Assembly (NCBI GenBank): GCA_948616985.1
Contig: CAPGDO010000007.1
Coordinates: forward strand, 1-64,000
DNA from: MGBC163016 sp910588905
GTDB lineage: Bacteria; Actinomycetota; Coriobacteriia; Coriobacteriales; Eggerthellaceae
Length of the DNA: 64,000 nucleotides
Reading direction: 5' to 3'
Every line of letters starts with the position of its first letter. The stretch's first letter is position 1. Positions 18,201-25,444 of the stretch are shown here, piece after piece. Both the position numbers and the translations under genes were made by a program. Below the pieces are notes generated by a model. It was not told the DNA's origin. It was given only the letters and a program-made list of their open reading frames with translations, and searched no databases.

Positions 18201-18341
18201 CGGCCACAGACATCCCGCTCAGAGGCACCCTCTGCGGGTGCTCCGCGGTCCGTGCGCTCCAAGTTCGCTGACTATGGGAAGGCCAAGCAGGTGCGGAACG
18301 ACTTGCATTCCGCCGGACCCAGCCAAGGAGGTGCCCAGTGA
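15297..18341 (+). CDS. iorA: Indolepyruvate ferredoxin oxidoreductase alpha subunit with long C-terminal extension
   Basis: The enzyme oxidises aryl pyruvates (from Trp, Phe, Tyr) to aryl-acetyl-CoA and passes electrons to ferredoxin. The N-terminal pyrimidine domain (GYPGTPSSEV), the thiamine-diphosphate domain (GDIGCYTLG; GDSTFFASG; DNSTTAMTG) and two 4Fe-4S motifs (CTGCKKCITQIGCP; CTGCSLCLPVCP) end near residue 685. Then comes about 330 residues of Pro/Glu/Ser/Arg-rich, probably disordered sequence that normal IorA proteins (about 600-650 residues) lack. The start at 15297 has GGAAGGG upstream. It overlaps iorB by 4 bp. Confidence 0.93.
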   Translation: MARRFLMGNEAFAHAALKAGCGLFAGYPGTPSSEVIETVARLHRDGVAKGIHVEWSTNEKAALEVAAASALSGVRSLVTCKQVGLNVASDALMSLNYLGVKGGLVILVADDPGPISSQTEQDTRRFAAFAKVPVLDPATPEQGAEMIAQAFALSERYHTPVIFRPTTRIDHASTFFEFPEETQPEPALDGGFQRDPEEYVIFPPRAFQAHGEINERLRAIAFDYTFTPELAEFNQLFANAGGGPLIRVPAEEQMEANLPPAKLGIVCGGVSTQYAREALQLLQQQALACGRELPPVRLLQLGTPYPFPHRTASRALKDLTDVLVLEELDSVIEEELQKMASISFLWPRIHGKLTDDASARGENSTEDALRRISAFLAKCAGVTELEEGTAPEGEMGATSTGSASSQDLAVFHYSGLLPARPAVLCAGCPHRASFLAVKRALKHLDISRDDAVFCGDIGCYTLGNAAPLDAVDTCLCMGGGITMAQGISAVNPGKKAIAFVGDSTFFASGITGVVNAAYNDHDVTVCVLDNSTTAMTGMQPHPGTGRTLMGAENPPVSIKAMLGAANITTIVEVDPLQPEAAEELVAQALAFEGPSAVIFQSPCIWTKPFDIPAKVSTAQCTGCKKCITQIGCPAIGFNPDAHGPKSGRRGQAVIDRTQCTGCSLCLPVCPASAISLVPEVESKPVRQSRLNRTAAPAESEGLGEPVAEQLRSEERDTDASEQAFEEGTEDQRTSESDLPFDLEQEGFSLLAPLYGTYDDFEDDDLYDDMIGTPPGRPYRGRRREKGQRRYFMKEPSQRGMPAERFVKSSAGEASQTTQIELTAPRAEQPSAQEIDVLDTVDVGIAEEGEAKASQPRRSSSPDYGGGSQLKLSDLLGSAYISLPADKDGNKGQSAAMDGGSIQITLPDPESPRPSRRLRRVRSDEPEEQPSPQPPAPTEKDPEEQPEPLPRAQRSVAKLPQKPKRSAAPRPQTSRSEAPSAGAPRSVRSKFADYGKAKQVRNDLHSAGPSQGGAQ

Positions 18342-18997
18342 CGAACATCCTGTTAGCAGGGGTAGGCGGCCAGGGTACGGTGCTGGCGGCGAAGCTGCTG
18401 GCTACGGCTGCGGCGAACAAGGGATGGCAGGTGCGCACGGCTGAGACCATCGGCATGGCTCAGCGCGGCGGTTCGGTGGTGTCTCATGTGCGCATGGCGG
18501 ACGGTGGTGGAGAAGTGCTCGCTCCGCTGATCCCCCGGGGGCAGGCCGATCTGATCGTGGCTTTTGAGCCAGGGGAAGCCGCACGGGCGCTTCCCTACCT
18601 TTCGCGCCACGGGCTGATCGTGAGCGCCATGACCACCGTGCAACCGGTGACCAGCGCTCTTTCAGGGGAGTCCTATAACGCTGATGATATCCTCCGGGGC
18701 ATCCAGACGGAGTTGTACAACGAATCAGTGAGGTCGGTCTCTGCGCGGAGCCATGGTCTTCGGCAAGGGAGAGGGCATCACCCGCAGCTCTTCAATGCAG
18801 AGCTGGTCTGCGTGGATGATGTGGCTGCTCTCCGACGATTGGGCGCATCGCGCAAGATGCTCAATACGGTGATGCTGACAGCGGCTCTCTCCAAAGGTCG
18901 AGTGCCCCTCACGGTGGATGACTTGCGAGAGGCCATCCCCCAAGTCATCAAGGAGCAGCACGTCGCCGCCAACCTTCGCGCCACAGAGCTCCTATAA
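18338..18997 (+). CDS. iorB: Indolepyruvate ferredoxin oxidoreductase beta subunit
   Basis: A 219-residue gamma-domain protein: it opens with NILLAGVGGQGTVLAAKLLA and continues with RTAETIGMAQRGGSVVSHVR, the family signature. It partners IorA in fermenting aromatic amino acids. The GTG start overlaps the iorA stop (GTGA), so the two are coupled. About 20 residues in the middle (SVRSVSARSHGLRQGRGHH) look like a low-complexity insertion, in keeping with the odd tail of its partner. Confidence 0.92.
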   Translation: MTNILLAGVGGQGTVLAAKLLATAAANKGWQVRTAETIGMAQRGGSVVSHVRMADGGGEVLAPLIPRGQADLIVAFEPGEAARALPYLSRHGLIVSAMTTVQPVTSALSGESYNADDILRGIQTELYNESVRSVSARSHGLRQGRGHHPQLFNAELVCVDDVAALRRLGASRKMLNTVMLTAALSKGRVPLTVDDLREAIPQVIKEQHVAANLRATELL

Positions 18998-19029
18998 CGC
19001 GAAACGAATTCTCATGTCAGATTGCGCGT

Positions 19030-19053
19030 AGGGGCGGATCTAGATCCGCCCCT
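19030..19053. terminator. Perfect palindrome after iorB
   Basis: AGGGGCGGATCTAGATCCGC continues to a perfect 24-bp palindrome ending in CCCCT. It belongs to the same palindrome family as 3640 and 10453. Placed 33 bp after the iorB stop, it may end the transcript, though no long T run follows. Confidence 0.5.
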
Positions 19054-19072
19054 TTCTGCCCGGAACCGATGC

Positions 19073-19188
19073 CCTTCCCCGCAAGGGGCGTTCGGCCTTA
19101 GGCCTTGGCTTTCGAAAAGACGTGATGCTTCGCTTATATCACGCTTTTCTCGGCCTGCGGAATCGGCCTCAACCCCTCACGGGGAAGG
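19073..19188. repeat. 116-bp hairpin repeat, copy A
   Basis: Begins CCTTCCCCGCAAGGGGCG and ends CTCACGGGGAAGG, giving near-complementary ends, with an inner hairpin around AAAAGACGTGAT and ATCACGCTTTT. It is nearly identical to 59378-59492 except for about 15 bp in the left arm. No gene lies in it. It looks like a non-autonomous mobile hairpin or a large REP-type element. Confidence 0.85.
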
Positions 19189-19229
19189 GCGACGTTTGAA
19201 CAAGCCTCACCGGGGAGTTGGGGCTGCGC

Positions 19230-19235
19230 TATACT
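19230..19235 (+). promoter_or_regulatory. Possible -10 of serS
   Basis: TATACT lies 32 bp before the serS start, leaving a short leader that contains AAGGAG. No clear -35 is seen, so support is limited to the hexamer and its position. Confidence 0.4.
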
Positions 19236-19267
19236 AAGTCGGTTTCCATAACGAACAAGGAGCACCC

Positions 19268-20554
19268 ATGCTTGATATCAAATTCGTTCGCGATAACCTC
19301 GCCGCTGTCGAAGAGGCCATGCGCAACCGCAACACCTCCTTCGATACCCAGGCGTTCCTTGATCTGGATAGCCGTCGCCGGGAAGCCATCCAGCAGGAGG
19401 AATCACTCCAGGCTGAGCGCAACAGCACCTCCAAGCAGATCGGCCAGCTGATGAAGGAAGGCAAGCAGGCTGAGGCCGAGGCGGCCAAAGAGCGGGTGCG
19501 TGTCATCAACGATGAACTGGATCGTGCAGCTGAGGCACGTGAAGCGGCAGATACGGGCTTGCGGGATCTGCTCATGCACATCCCGAACATGCCGGACGCA
19601 TCTACGCCGGTAGGCAAGGATGAGGATGACAATCCCGAAGTGCGCCGTTGGGGCACGCCGCGCACCTTCGATTTCACGGATAAGGCCCATTGGGACCTGG
19701 GGCCTGACCTGGGCATCATCGATTTCGAACGCGGAGTGAAGCTGGCGGAGAGCCGCTTCTACGTGTTGGGTGGGGCTGGGGCTCGCCTGGAGCGCGCGCT
19801 CATCAGCTTCATGCTGGACCAGCATACTTCTCGCGGCTACAAGGAATGGTGGGTTCCCGCTCTGGCGAATGCGGGAACGCTCACGGGCACGGCTCAGCTA
19901 CCGAAGTTCGAGGAAGACCTCTACAAGACCACCGAGGGCCTATATCTGATCCCTACGGCCGAGGTCCAGCTCACGAATCTTCATGCGGATGAGATCCTTG
20001 AGGTGGATCAGCTGCCGCTCCGCTATTGCGCATTCACGCCTTGCTTCCGCGAAGAGGCGGGGAGCGCCGGACGGGACACCCGCGGCATCATCCGCGTGCA
20101 TCAGTTCTCCAAGGTGGAGATGGTGAAGTACGCCACGCCAGAGCAGGCGTGGGACGAACTTGAGGCCATGACGGCTGACGCTGAGCACATCCTGCAGGAG
20201 CTGGGATTGCCCTATCGGGTCATCAGCCTGTGCACGGGCGACATCGGGTTCTCCAGCGCGAAGACCTACGACGTGGAGGTCTGGATGCCCAGCTACGACG
20301 GATACAAGGAGATCTCCAGCTGTTCCTGCTGCACGGATTTCCAGGCGCGCCGCGCGAACATCCGGTACAAGGACCCTGAGCACTTCAAGGGCACCCGCTA
20401 CCTCTACACGCTGAACGGCAGCGGTGTGGCCGTGGGGCGTTGCATGGCAGCTATCCTGGAGAACTACCAGAACGCCGACGGCACTATCACGGTACCGGAG
20501 GCGCTCGTTCCTTACATGGGCGGCATGACGAAGATCGTGCCCGAGCAGGCATAA
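19268..20554 (+). CDS. serS: Seryl-tRNA synthetase
   Basis: A 428-residue class II synthetase of normal length. The N-terminal 110 residues form the long helical arm that grips tRNA-Ser. The catalytic domain shows motif 2 CFREEAGSAGRDTRGI with HQFSKVEM, and motif 3 NGSGVAVGRCMAAILENYQ. It charges tRNA-Ser with serine in the cytoplasm. The start has an AAGGAGC ribosome site. It is preceded by the intergenic repeats and by a -10-like hexamer. Confidence 0.97.
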   Translation: MLDIKFVRDNLAAVEEAMRNRNTSFDTQAFLDLDSRRREAIQQEESLQAERNSTSKQIGQLMKEGKQAEAEAAKERVRVINDELDRAAEAREAADTGLRDLLMHIPNMPDASTPVGKDEDDNPEVRRWGTPRTFDFTDKAHWDLGPDLGIIDFERGVKLAESRFYVLGGAGARLERALISFMLDQHTSRGYKEWWVPALANAGTLTGTAQLPKFEEDLYKTTEGLYLIPTAEVQLTNLHADEILEVDQLPLRYCAFTPCFREEAGSAGRDTRGIIRVHQFSKVEMVKYATPEQAWDELEAMTADAEHILQELGLPYRVISLCTGDIGFSSAKTYDVEVWMPSYDGYKEISSCSCCTDFQARRANIRYKDPEHFKGTRYLYTLNGSGVAVGRCMAAILENYQNADGTITVPEALVPYMGGMTKIVPEQA

Positions 20555-20584
20555 CCACCGCTTCAACCGCGGGGTGTCAGCGTC

Positions 20585-21373
20585 GTGGGGAAGAACAATC
20601 CAAGACAGCGCAAATCCGTGCCGATAGGGCGGCAGGTTCCGCCTGCGCAGCCCGTTGACCCTCCGGCTTCGGTACCGGATGCGGATGAGGCTCTCAGCGA
20701 AGAGCCGGTAGGGCTCGGAACGGAAGCGTCAGGCGCTCCCGACGAGGTCTTCGCCGTTGAACCTGACGAGGCTTCTGCATCACCGGAGCCCTCAGAAGCG
20801 AAGGAGGCCCTGGCTCGTCAGCAGGCGCTCCGGCAGCAACGGATCCAGAAGGCAGACGCAGTAGAGCGCAAGCGGAAGCGGCGGCGTCGTATCCGGCGGG
20901 CCATCATCGGCATCCTCGTGGCGCTGTTGCTGCTATTCGGCGGCCTGCTGATAGCATTCGGCATATTCCGCTGGTACACCTATGATGACGTGGCTGACAT
21001 CCAAGGCACCTGGTACCACGAGGGAACCACCATGCCGGTGACCATCACCGAGGATGAGATCAAGCTGACTGACGAGGTGGCCTATAAGTACGAACTCGAC
21101 CCGGAAGCGAAGACCATCACGTTCAGGTTCGGGAATATGGAGGGCGGCGGTCGCTACCGTTTCTCCCTGGATCGCTCTGAGGTGGCAATCGCCGACGGCG
21201 AATTCGATGGAGGACAGAACTTCGTGGACGATGCTCTCTGGACAGCGAGCTCACTGTTCCGGAAGATCTTCTTTGCCGAAGACACGGCTGTCTCCGAAGG
21301 GGGCGAAGGCATCTCTGTGTTCTCCAAGGAGTCTCCTTCGGGTCGTGTGGAGGCGCCTCTCTCAACCGAATAG
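20585..21373 (+). CDS. Single-pass membrane protein of unknown function
   Basis: A 262-residue protein. The first 110 residues are Pro/Glu/Ala-rich and then strongly basic (KRKRRRRIRRAI), a membrane helix follows (IIGILVALLLLFGGLLIAFG), and about 120 residues lie outside. The outer part starts IQGTWYHEGTTMPVTITEDE and has a lipocalin-like or DUF-type beta pattern (GTWY, ITFRFGN, GRYRFSLDR). The basic stretch before the helix puts the N-terminus inside. The GTG start at 20585 is 30 bp after serS, so it may be co-transcribed. No family is claimed. Confidence 0.7.
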   Translation: MGKNNPRQRKSVPIGRQVPPAQPVDPPASVPDADEALSEEPVGLGTEASGAPDEVFAVEPDEASASPEPSEAKEALARQQALRQQRIQKADAVERKRKRRRRIRRAIIGILVALLLLFGGLLIAFGIFRWYTYDDVADIQGTWYHEGTTMPVTITEDEIKLTDEVAYKYELDPEAKTITFRFGNMEGGGRYRFSLDRSEVAIADGEFDGGQNFVDDALWTASSLFRKIFFAEDTAVSEGGEGISVFSKESPSGRVEAPLSTE

Positions 21374-21495
21374 CTGAAGGCTCACGGGAAAGCGCGTTCG
21401 CGAAGAACCTGTGCAGGCGGCCCCCCTTGCATTTCGCCATATCTTCCATGCTGATACAATGGCCTCATCTGATAAACCTGATTTCAGGAGGTACT

Positions 21496-22434
21496 ATGCC
21501 GAAGATCACTGCCGCTGACGTTCGTGTTCCCATGGACGTTCCTGCCGACGCGCGCGATGCCTACGTTGACAACTATCTGAAGGCTACGCGGGGCACAGGG
21601 CGCCTCATGCTGTTCGCCTGCGACCAAAAGGTCGAGCACATGAACAAGGATTTCTACGGCGAAGGCATTGATGAGGCAGATGCCAAACCGGAGCACCTCT
21701 TCCAGATAGGCAAGGAGGGCGTCATCGGCATCCTGGCAGGCCAGCGCGGTCTCATCGCCCAGTACGCTGCTGACTATCCGGACATCAACTACCTGGTGAA
21801 GATGAACTCCAAGACGAACCTCGTGGGCACCAAGCAGGAGGATCCCTACTCTCCGCAGCTGACTGACATCGAGGCCGTTCTGCAGATGCGCGACAATGGC
21901 GTGAACGTGGTTGGTCTGGGTTATACCATCTATTTGGGTAGCGAGTACGAATCCACCATGATGGCCGAGGCCGGGCAGCTCATCGCTCAGGCCCATGAGC
22001 ATGGCCTGCTGGTGGTCCTCTGGATCTACCCCCGTGGCAAGGCTGTCACGGCTGAGAAGGACCCGGACCTCATCGCCGGTGCTGCGGGCGTGGCTCTCTG
22101 TCTGGGAGCCGACTTCGTCAAGGTGAATCCGCCGAAGCCCGAAGATGGCCGCACTCCGGCCGAGGCGCTTCATGTGGCCTCCGACGCTGCCGGGCGCACA
22201 GGTCTGGTATGCGCAGGTGGCTCCACGGTGGATGCGAAGACATTCCTCACCCAGCTCTGGGAGCAGATCCACGTGGGTGGCGCTTGTGGCAATGCTACCG
22301 GGCGCAACATCCACCAGCGTTCCCTGGATGAGGCAACCCGCCTGACCAAGGCCATCAGCGCTATCACCCTGGAGGATTACAGCGTGGAAGACGCTCTTGA
22401 GGTGTTCAACGGCACGAAGGAATTCAGCCTGTAG
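21496..22434 (+). CDS. Class I fructose-bisphosphate aldolase family (DeoC/FbaB-type)
   Basis: A 312-residue TIM-barrel aldolase of the archaeal/FbaB class. It has the early GRLMLFACDQKVEHMNKDF segment, the Schiff-base lysine in GADFVKVNPP, and the phosphate-binding end CAGGSTVDAKTFL with GNATGRNIHQR. It likely splits fructose 1,6-bisphosphate or a related sugar phosphate. The start at 21496 has CAGGAGG upstream. A strong terminator follows. Which sugar phosphate it prefers cannot be read from the sequence. Confidence 0.88.
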   Translation: MPKITAADVRVPMDVPADARDAYVDNYLKATRGTGRLMLFACDQKVEHMNKDFYGEGIDEADAKPEHLFQIGKEGVIGILAGQRGLIAQYAADYPDINYLVKMNSKTNLVGTKQEDPYSPQLTDIEAVLQMRDNGVNVVGLGYTIYLGSEYESTMMAEAGQLIAQAHEHGLLVVLWIYPRGKAVTAEKDPDLIAGAAGVALCLGADFVKVNPPKPEDGRTPAEALHVASDAAGRTGLVCAGGSTVDAKTFLTQLWEQIHVGGACGNATGRNIHQRSLDEATRLTKAISAITLEDYSVEDALEVFNGTKEFSL

Positions 22435-22485
22435 AGCACAGCCGCTTTGCGGACTACATAGCCGATCAACACCACGGCTCTCATG

Positions 22486-22520
22486 GATGGGCAGGGAAGG
22501 TTCTCTGCCCATCTTCTTTT
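22486..22520 (+). terminator. Rho-independent terminator of the aldolase gene
   Basis: GATGGGCAG (22486-22494) pairs with CTGCCCATC (22505-22513), followed by TTCTTTT. It lies 50 bp after the aldolase stop and faces the converging DUF151 gene. Confidence 0.9.
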
Positions 22521-22527
22521 GGTAAAC

Positions 22528-23037
22528 TCAAGCGAAATCCTCAGGAGTGAGAGCGCTCACGAAGGAATCGAATTCGGCCAGCTCTACGGTGCGATCCTTC
22601 GGCTCCCGGAACAGATAGGGGAAAGAAGCCTTCGCCAAGACCTCTTCGGTGGCCATGAAGGGTGCATCTTCACGAAGGGCCAGAGACAGGGCATCGGTAG
22701 GACGTGCATCCAAGGAGATCAGCCGTCCGCGCTGGCGCAGGACCAGCTTCGCGAAGTACGTCCCGCCCTTCGCGTCATCTATCAGCACATGGTCAACGCA
22801 GGCATCCAAGTTGGTGAGGGCATCTAGGAACAGATCATGGGTCATGGGCCGCGGCGTTTTCGCATGTTCGATGGCTACGCCTAGCTGCATGGCTTCGCTG
22901 GCACCCACCCAGATGGGGAGCACCCGTGAACAGCCCTCTTTGAGCTCTTCGATAGGTTCGAGCACCAAGACAGCAGGATTCACAGGACCCGTGAATATGA
23001 GTGTCAGCACCCGCAGCGGTATCATGGTGTCAGTCAT
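22528..23037 (-). CDS. Bifunctional nuclease family (DUF151) protein
   Basis: A 169-residue protein with the DUF151 pattern: VLVLEPIEELKEGCSRVLPI, IWVGASEAMQLGVAIE, then FAKLVLRQ and SLDARPTDALSLALRE. Plant and archaeal members cut DNA and RNA; in bacteria the role is not settled. It has no signal peptide. An additional upstream region of about 125 bp separates it from the tRNA promoter. It converges with the aldolase gene. Confidence 0.9.
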   Translation of the reverse strand: MTDTMIPLRVLTLIFTGPVNPAVLVLEPIEELKEGCSRVLPIWVGASEAMQLGVAIEHAKTPRPMTHDLFLDALTNLDACVDHVLIDDAKGGTYFAKLVLRQRGRLISLDARPTDALSLALREDAPFMATEEVLAKASFPYLFREPKDRTVELAEFDSFVSALTPEDFA

Positions 23038-23115
23038 GGTTGCTCCTCCTGATAGGCTCCTATCCTACGGTATTTGCTGCCGTTCGCGGAGGTTATGAAG
23101 ACCTAGTATTTTTTC

Positions 23116-23145
23116 TTGACCCTAAACGTTACTTTGTTGTAGGAT
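23116..23145 (+). promoter_or_regulatory. tRNA operon promoter
   Basis: TTGACC (23116-23121), an 18-bp spacer and TAGGAT (23140-23145) lie about 17 bp before tRNA-Ile. A T-rich tract precedes the -35. Confidence 0.65.
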
Positions 23146-23162
23146 AGCCAAGCTGTTTTTGG

Positions 23163-23239
<77 letters not shown>

Positions 23240-23250
23240 TTTACTTTGCG

Positions 23251-23294
23251 ATAAACGCTCCACCGTGAGCCGAGTTAGCCGGTGGAGCGTTTAT
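23251..23294. terminator. 15-bp stem hairpin between the two tRNAs
   Basis: The arms ATAAACGCTCCACCG and CGGTGGAGCGTTTAT pair perfectly across a 14-nt loop. The left arm contains ACGCTCCACC, which is also the end of tRNA-Ala. It could be a processing signal or weak terminator between tRNA-Ile and tRNA-Ala. Confidence 0.6.
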
Positions 23295-23300
23295 TACCGT

Positions 23301-23376
23301 GGGGCGTTAGCTCAGCTGGGAGAGCGCGGGCTTTGCAAGCCTGAGGTCAGGGGTTCGATCCCCCTACGCTCCACCA
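23301..23376 (+). tRNA. tRNA-Ala (anticodon TGC), CCA encoded
   Basis: The acceptor GGGGCGT pairs with ACGCTCC, followed by ACCA. The D arm, the anticodon loop CTTTGCAAG (TGC) and the T loop GGTTCGATCCC are intact. The prophage starts at its 3' end, and the gene stays complete. Confidence 0.98.
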
Positions 23377-23377
23377 T
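23368..23377. other. Left attachment core (attL)
   Basis: GCTCCACCAT covers the last acceptor bases and CCA of tRNA-Ala plus one base. The same 10 bp recurs at 59342-59351. Insertion here keeps the tRNA whole. Confidence 0.8.
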
Positions 23378-23452
23378 AGGAACATTAGCCGAACACCATG
23401 GCTCGGCTATTACGTGGCATGGCGCACGCTCGTCATAGTCGCAAGATACAAG

Positions 23453-23477
23453 AAGACCCCCTGATGCAGGGGGTCTT
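23453..23477. terminator. Terminator at the left prophage end
   Basis: AAGACCCCC pairs with GGGGGTCTT around a 7-nt loop. It lies 25 bp beyond the endolysin stop and can work for the minus strand; the plus side is followed by CCTCTTTCT. In the circular phage it would lie directly after the recombinase gene. Confidence 0.85.
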
Positions 23478-23501
23478 CCTCTTTCTGGTGTCTGGTGCAG
23501 C

Positions 23502-24356
23502 CTAGACCTTGAGCAAGTAGTCATCCGCAGCGGGTCCGCCTGTAGGCTTGCCGACCGCCACGTACCGCTTCTTGCCGGACGATGCGCCGGTGTAGCGTCC
23601 CCACACCCACCCATCGGCGATTTTGTACCAGTCATCCAGCACCACGGTCTGGCCCTTGGAGTAGCTGGCCACAACGTTGCCGCTGAGGCTCGGGGCATCG
23701 CGCACGTTCAGAGAGTTGACCTGGCAGCGGTACTTGCCGCCGAATCCCGTTCCGGTCTTCTCAGCCGAGGTTGATGCAGATGGGGCGGCAGGCTGAGCCG
23801 CAGGCTTCTGCGCGGGCTGAGAGGGCTTCGGATTGGTGGCCAAGATGCCGATGCCTGCGGCCTTCAAGATGGCATCAGCGATCTCGGTGGTTCGGGAATC
23901 GAAGATCGCGCGGTCCTCGGCGTTGGAGATAAAGCCGACCTCCGCGAGGCGGTAGTTGATTCCGCGATTGGCTGCGCGCTTCGGGTTGGCCAAGTCGGTG
24001 CGCTTCACGATGGTCTGCGAGCGCCCCGGCAGGATGGCGGCCAGCTTCGAGGCCAGCGCCTTGTCGAAGTCATCGGCATCGAACCCGCCATAGATGATGA
24101 CGTGCGCGCCTCGCGCGCTCTCCGCCGCCGAATCGCGGTGAAGTTCCAGCAGCATGGCACCGCTCGGAAGGGTCAGGCTGTTGATGCCGCCGTCAGCGTA
24201 CCAGTTGCGGGAGGTGTCCAGCACCTCCACGTCGGAGCCGCCGCGCTCCTTAATGATTCTCGCGAGGTAGCGGACGCGCTCCTCCTCGGTCTGCCCGCCG
24301 GCGCATGCGCCTGGGTCGCCAGCGCCGTGGCCGCAGATGATGTACAGCTTTGCCAT
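23502..24356 (-). CDS. Phage endolysin: N-acetylmuramoyl-L-alanine amidase with SH3-like domain
   Basis: A 284-residue lysin. The N-terminal Amidase_3 domain has the zinc ligands in IICGHGAGDPGA and LLELHRDSA, and the late AEVGFISNAEDRAIF with its catalytic glutamate. A Pro/Ala-rich linker (about 178-200) leads to a bacterial SH3 domain (KYRCQVNSLNVRDAPSLSGN) that binds the wall. It cuts the bond between MurNAc and the peptide stem to free progeny. It has no signal peptide, so it should need the holin encoded two genes upstream. It is the last gene of the late transcription unit. Confidence 0.93.
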   Translation of the reverse strand: MAKLYIICGHGAGDPGACAGGQTEEERVRYLARIIKERGGSDVEVLDTSRNWYADGGINSLTLPSGAMLLELHRDSAAESARGAHVIIYGGFDADDFDKALASKLAAILPGRSQTIVKRTDLANPKRAANRGINYRLAEVGFISNAEDRAIFDSRTTEIADAILKAAGIGILATNPKPSQPAQKPAAQPAAPSASTSAEKTGTGFGGKYRCQVNSLNVRDAPSLSGNVVASYSKGQTVVLDDWYKIADGWVWGRYTGASSGKKRYVAVGKPTGGPAADDYLLKV

Positions 24357-24365
24357 ATCGGCCTC

Positions 24366-24641
24366 CTATTCGTTCCAGTAGATCGACGGCAGCCCCCAGT
24401 CCACGTAGTACATGCCGTCGAACCAGTAGCTTCCGACCCCTGATTCGCGCGCCCACTCCTTCTCCTGTGGGGTGAGGAGGTCGCGGTCTCGCACTTGGTT
24501 GGCCAGCGCCATCACGTCGGGGGTCGGAGGCTTCGGATGCCATTGCGACGTGAGAACCAAGGCGGCGCCGATGCCCACGGTGAGCATGAGCGCCGCGATC
24601 GAGTAGAACAGGGCGCGCTTAACCCTCTGCTCCCGTGGCAT
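24366..24641 (-). CDS. Small membrane protein in the lysis cassette
   Basis: A 91-residue protein with a basic start (MPREQRVKRALF), one membrane helix (ALMLTVGIGAALVLTSQW), and an outside tail with many Trp and Tyr residues (GSYWFDGMYYVDWGLPSIYW). It overlaps the holin gene by 23 bp and precedes the endolysin. It could assist lysis as an auxiliary holin or envelope-binding protein; no family is recognised. Confidence 0.7.
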   Translation of the reverse strand: MPREQRVKRALFYSIAALMLTVGIGAALVLTSQWHPKPPTPDVMALANQVRDRDLLTPQEKEWARESGVGSYWFDGMYYVDWGLPSIYWNE

Positions 24642-25056
24642 GGTCTTCCTCCACTTCCACGGTGAGGTCGGGCGCTGCCGGGTCGTTCGGTTTGAGCGAT
24701 TTGATGACCGGCAGGGCGGCAATATGCGGGTTGAGCGTGCACAGGTTCTCGCACACGCTTACGATCTCTGTGGCCACGATGAAGATGCACGCGCCCGAAA
24801 CGGCGGGGAGTTCGGGGATGGTCACGCCAAGCCCGACGGCATCTGCCTCGAAGTTCATCCATACGGCGGCCACCTCGTAGATGAACGCCAGGGCGATCAG
24901 CCCGAAGAAGCCGGCCTTGTGCCAAAGCCCCTCGCGCATCTTGCCCGATTCAACGGTCTGGTTCTTTGCAGCCCCCGCGAAGCCTGTGACAATATCGAGA
25001 ATCATCATCACAGAGGCCACGACGATAGGCTGCCATTGGATGGCTAGCTCTTCCAT
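24619..25056 (-). CDS. Phage holin (toxin secretion/phage lysis holin family)
   Basis: A 145-residue protein with three to four membrane segments and the holin-family pattern MMILDIVTGFAGAAKNQTVESGKMREGLWHKAGFF. It should form membrane lesions at the end of the lytic cycle to let the amidase reach the wall. The acidic tail (LTVEVEEDHATGAEG) is cytoplasmic. Position next to the lysin supports the call. Confidence 0.9.
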   Translation of the reverse strand: MEELAIQWQPIVVASVMMILDIVTGFAGAAKNQTVESGKMREGLWHKAGFFGLIALAFIYEVAAVWMNFEADAVGLGVTIPELPAVSGACIFIVATEIVSVCENLCTLNPHIAALPVIKSLKPNDPAAPDLTVEVEEDHATGAEG

Positions 25057-25057
25057 G

Positions 25058-25357
25058 CTATTCCTCTTTCTGTTCGGGGGTTGCCGGTGCCTCGTCCGCA
25101 GGCTCCTCGGTGACGGTCACCACAGGCTCATCGTCCTCGGCCGTCATGGCTTCCAGTTCGTTGATGCGCTTGCGGCAGTCCTTCCGCAGCTTGATGGTGT
25201 GGACGATCTCCTGGCCGGCGTTGGCCAAGGCGCTGAGCAGTTCAGCAATGCCCTCCGCCGCGAAGATGTCCTCGATAGCCCGCAGAATCTGGTAGTCGGT
25301 CTGGTCGAGGATGTTCTTGTTGGCGTTGATCTCGCCCTCGATTTCCTGGCGCTTCAC
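25058..25357 (-). CDS. Hypothetical phage protein between DGR and holin
   Basis: A 99-residue protein, mainly helical (KNILDQTDYQILRAIEDIF; LANAGQEIVHTIKLRKDCRKR) with an acidic Pro/Thr/Glu tail. It ends 2 bp from the holin start and has a GGAGGA ribosome site. Similar small helical proteins often stand before holin genes in siphophages; the function is unknown. Confidence 0.7.
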   Translation of the reverse strand: MKRQEIEGEINANKNILDQTDYQILRAIEDIFAAEGIAELLSALANAGQEIVHTIKLRKDCRKRINELEAMTAEDDEPVVTVTEEPADEAPATPEQKEE

Positions 25358-25444
25358 GTGGGTCCTCCTTTCTGTTCTTCGGATGGACCCACTTTATTGA
25401 GGGTGTCGCTTTACGCCGCCAGGGGCAGTTCTCTCACTTCGATT

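Noticed and set aside
23312..23698. Minus-strand ORF covering tRNA-Ala and the end of the lysin
   Set aside because: It is antisense to a tRNA; such frames produce well-known false proteins.
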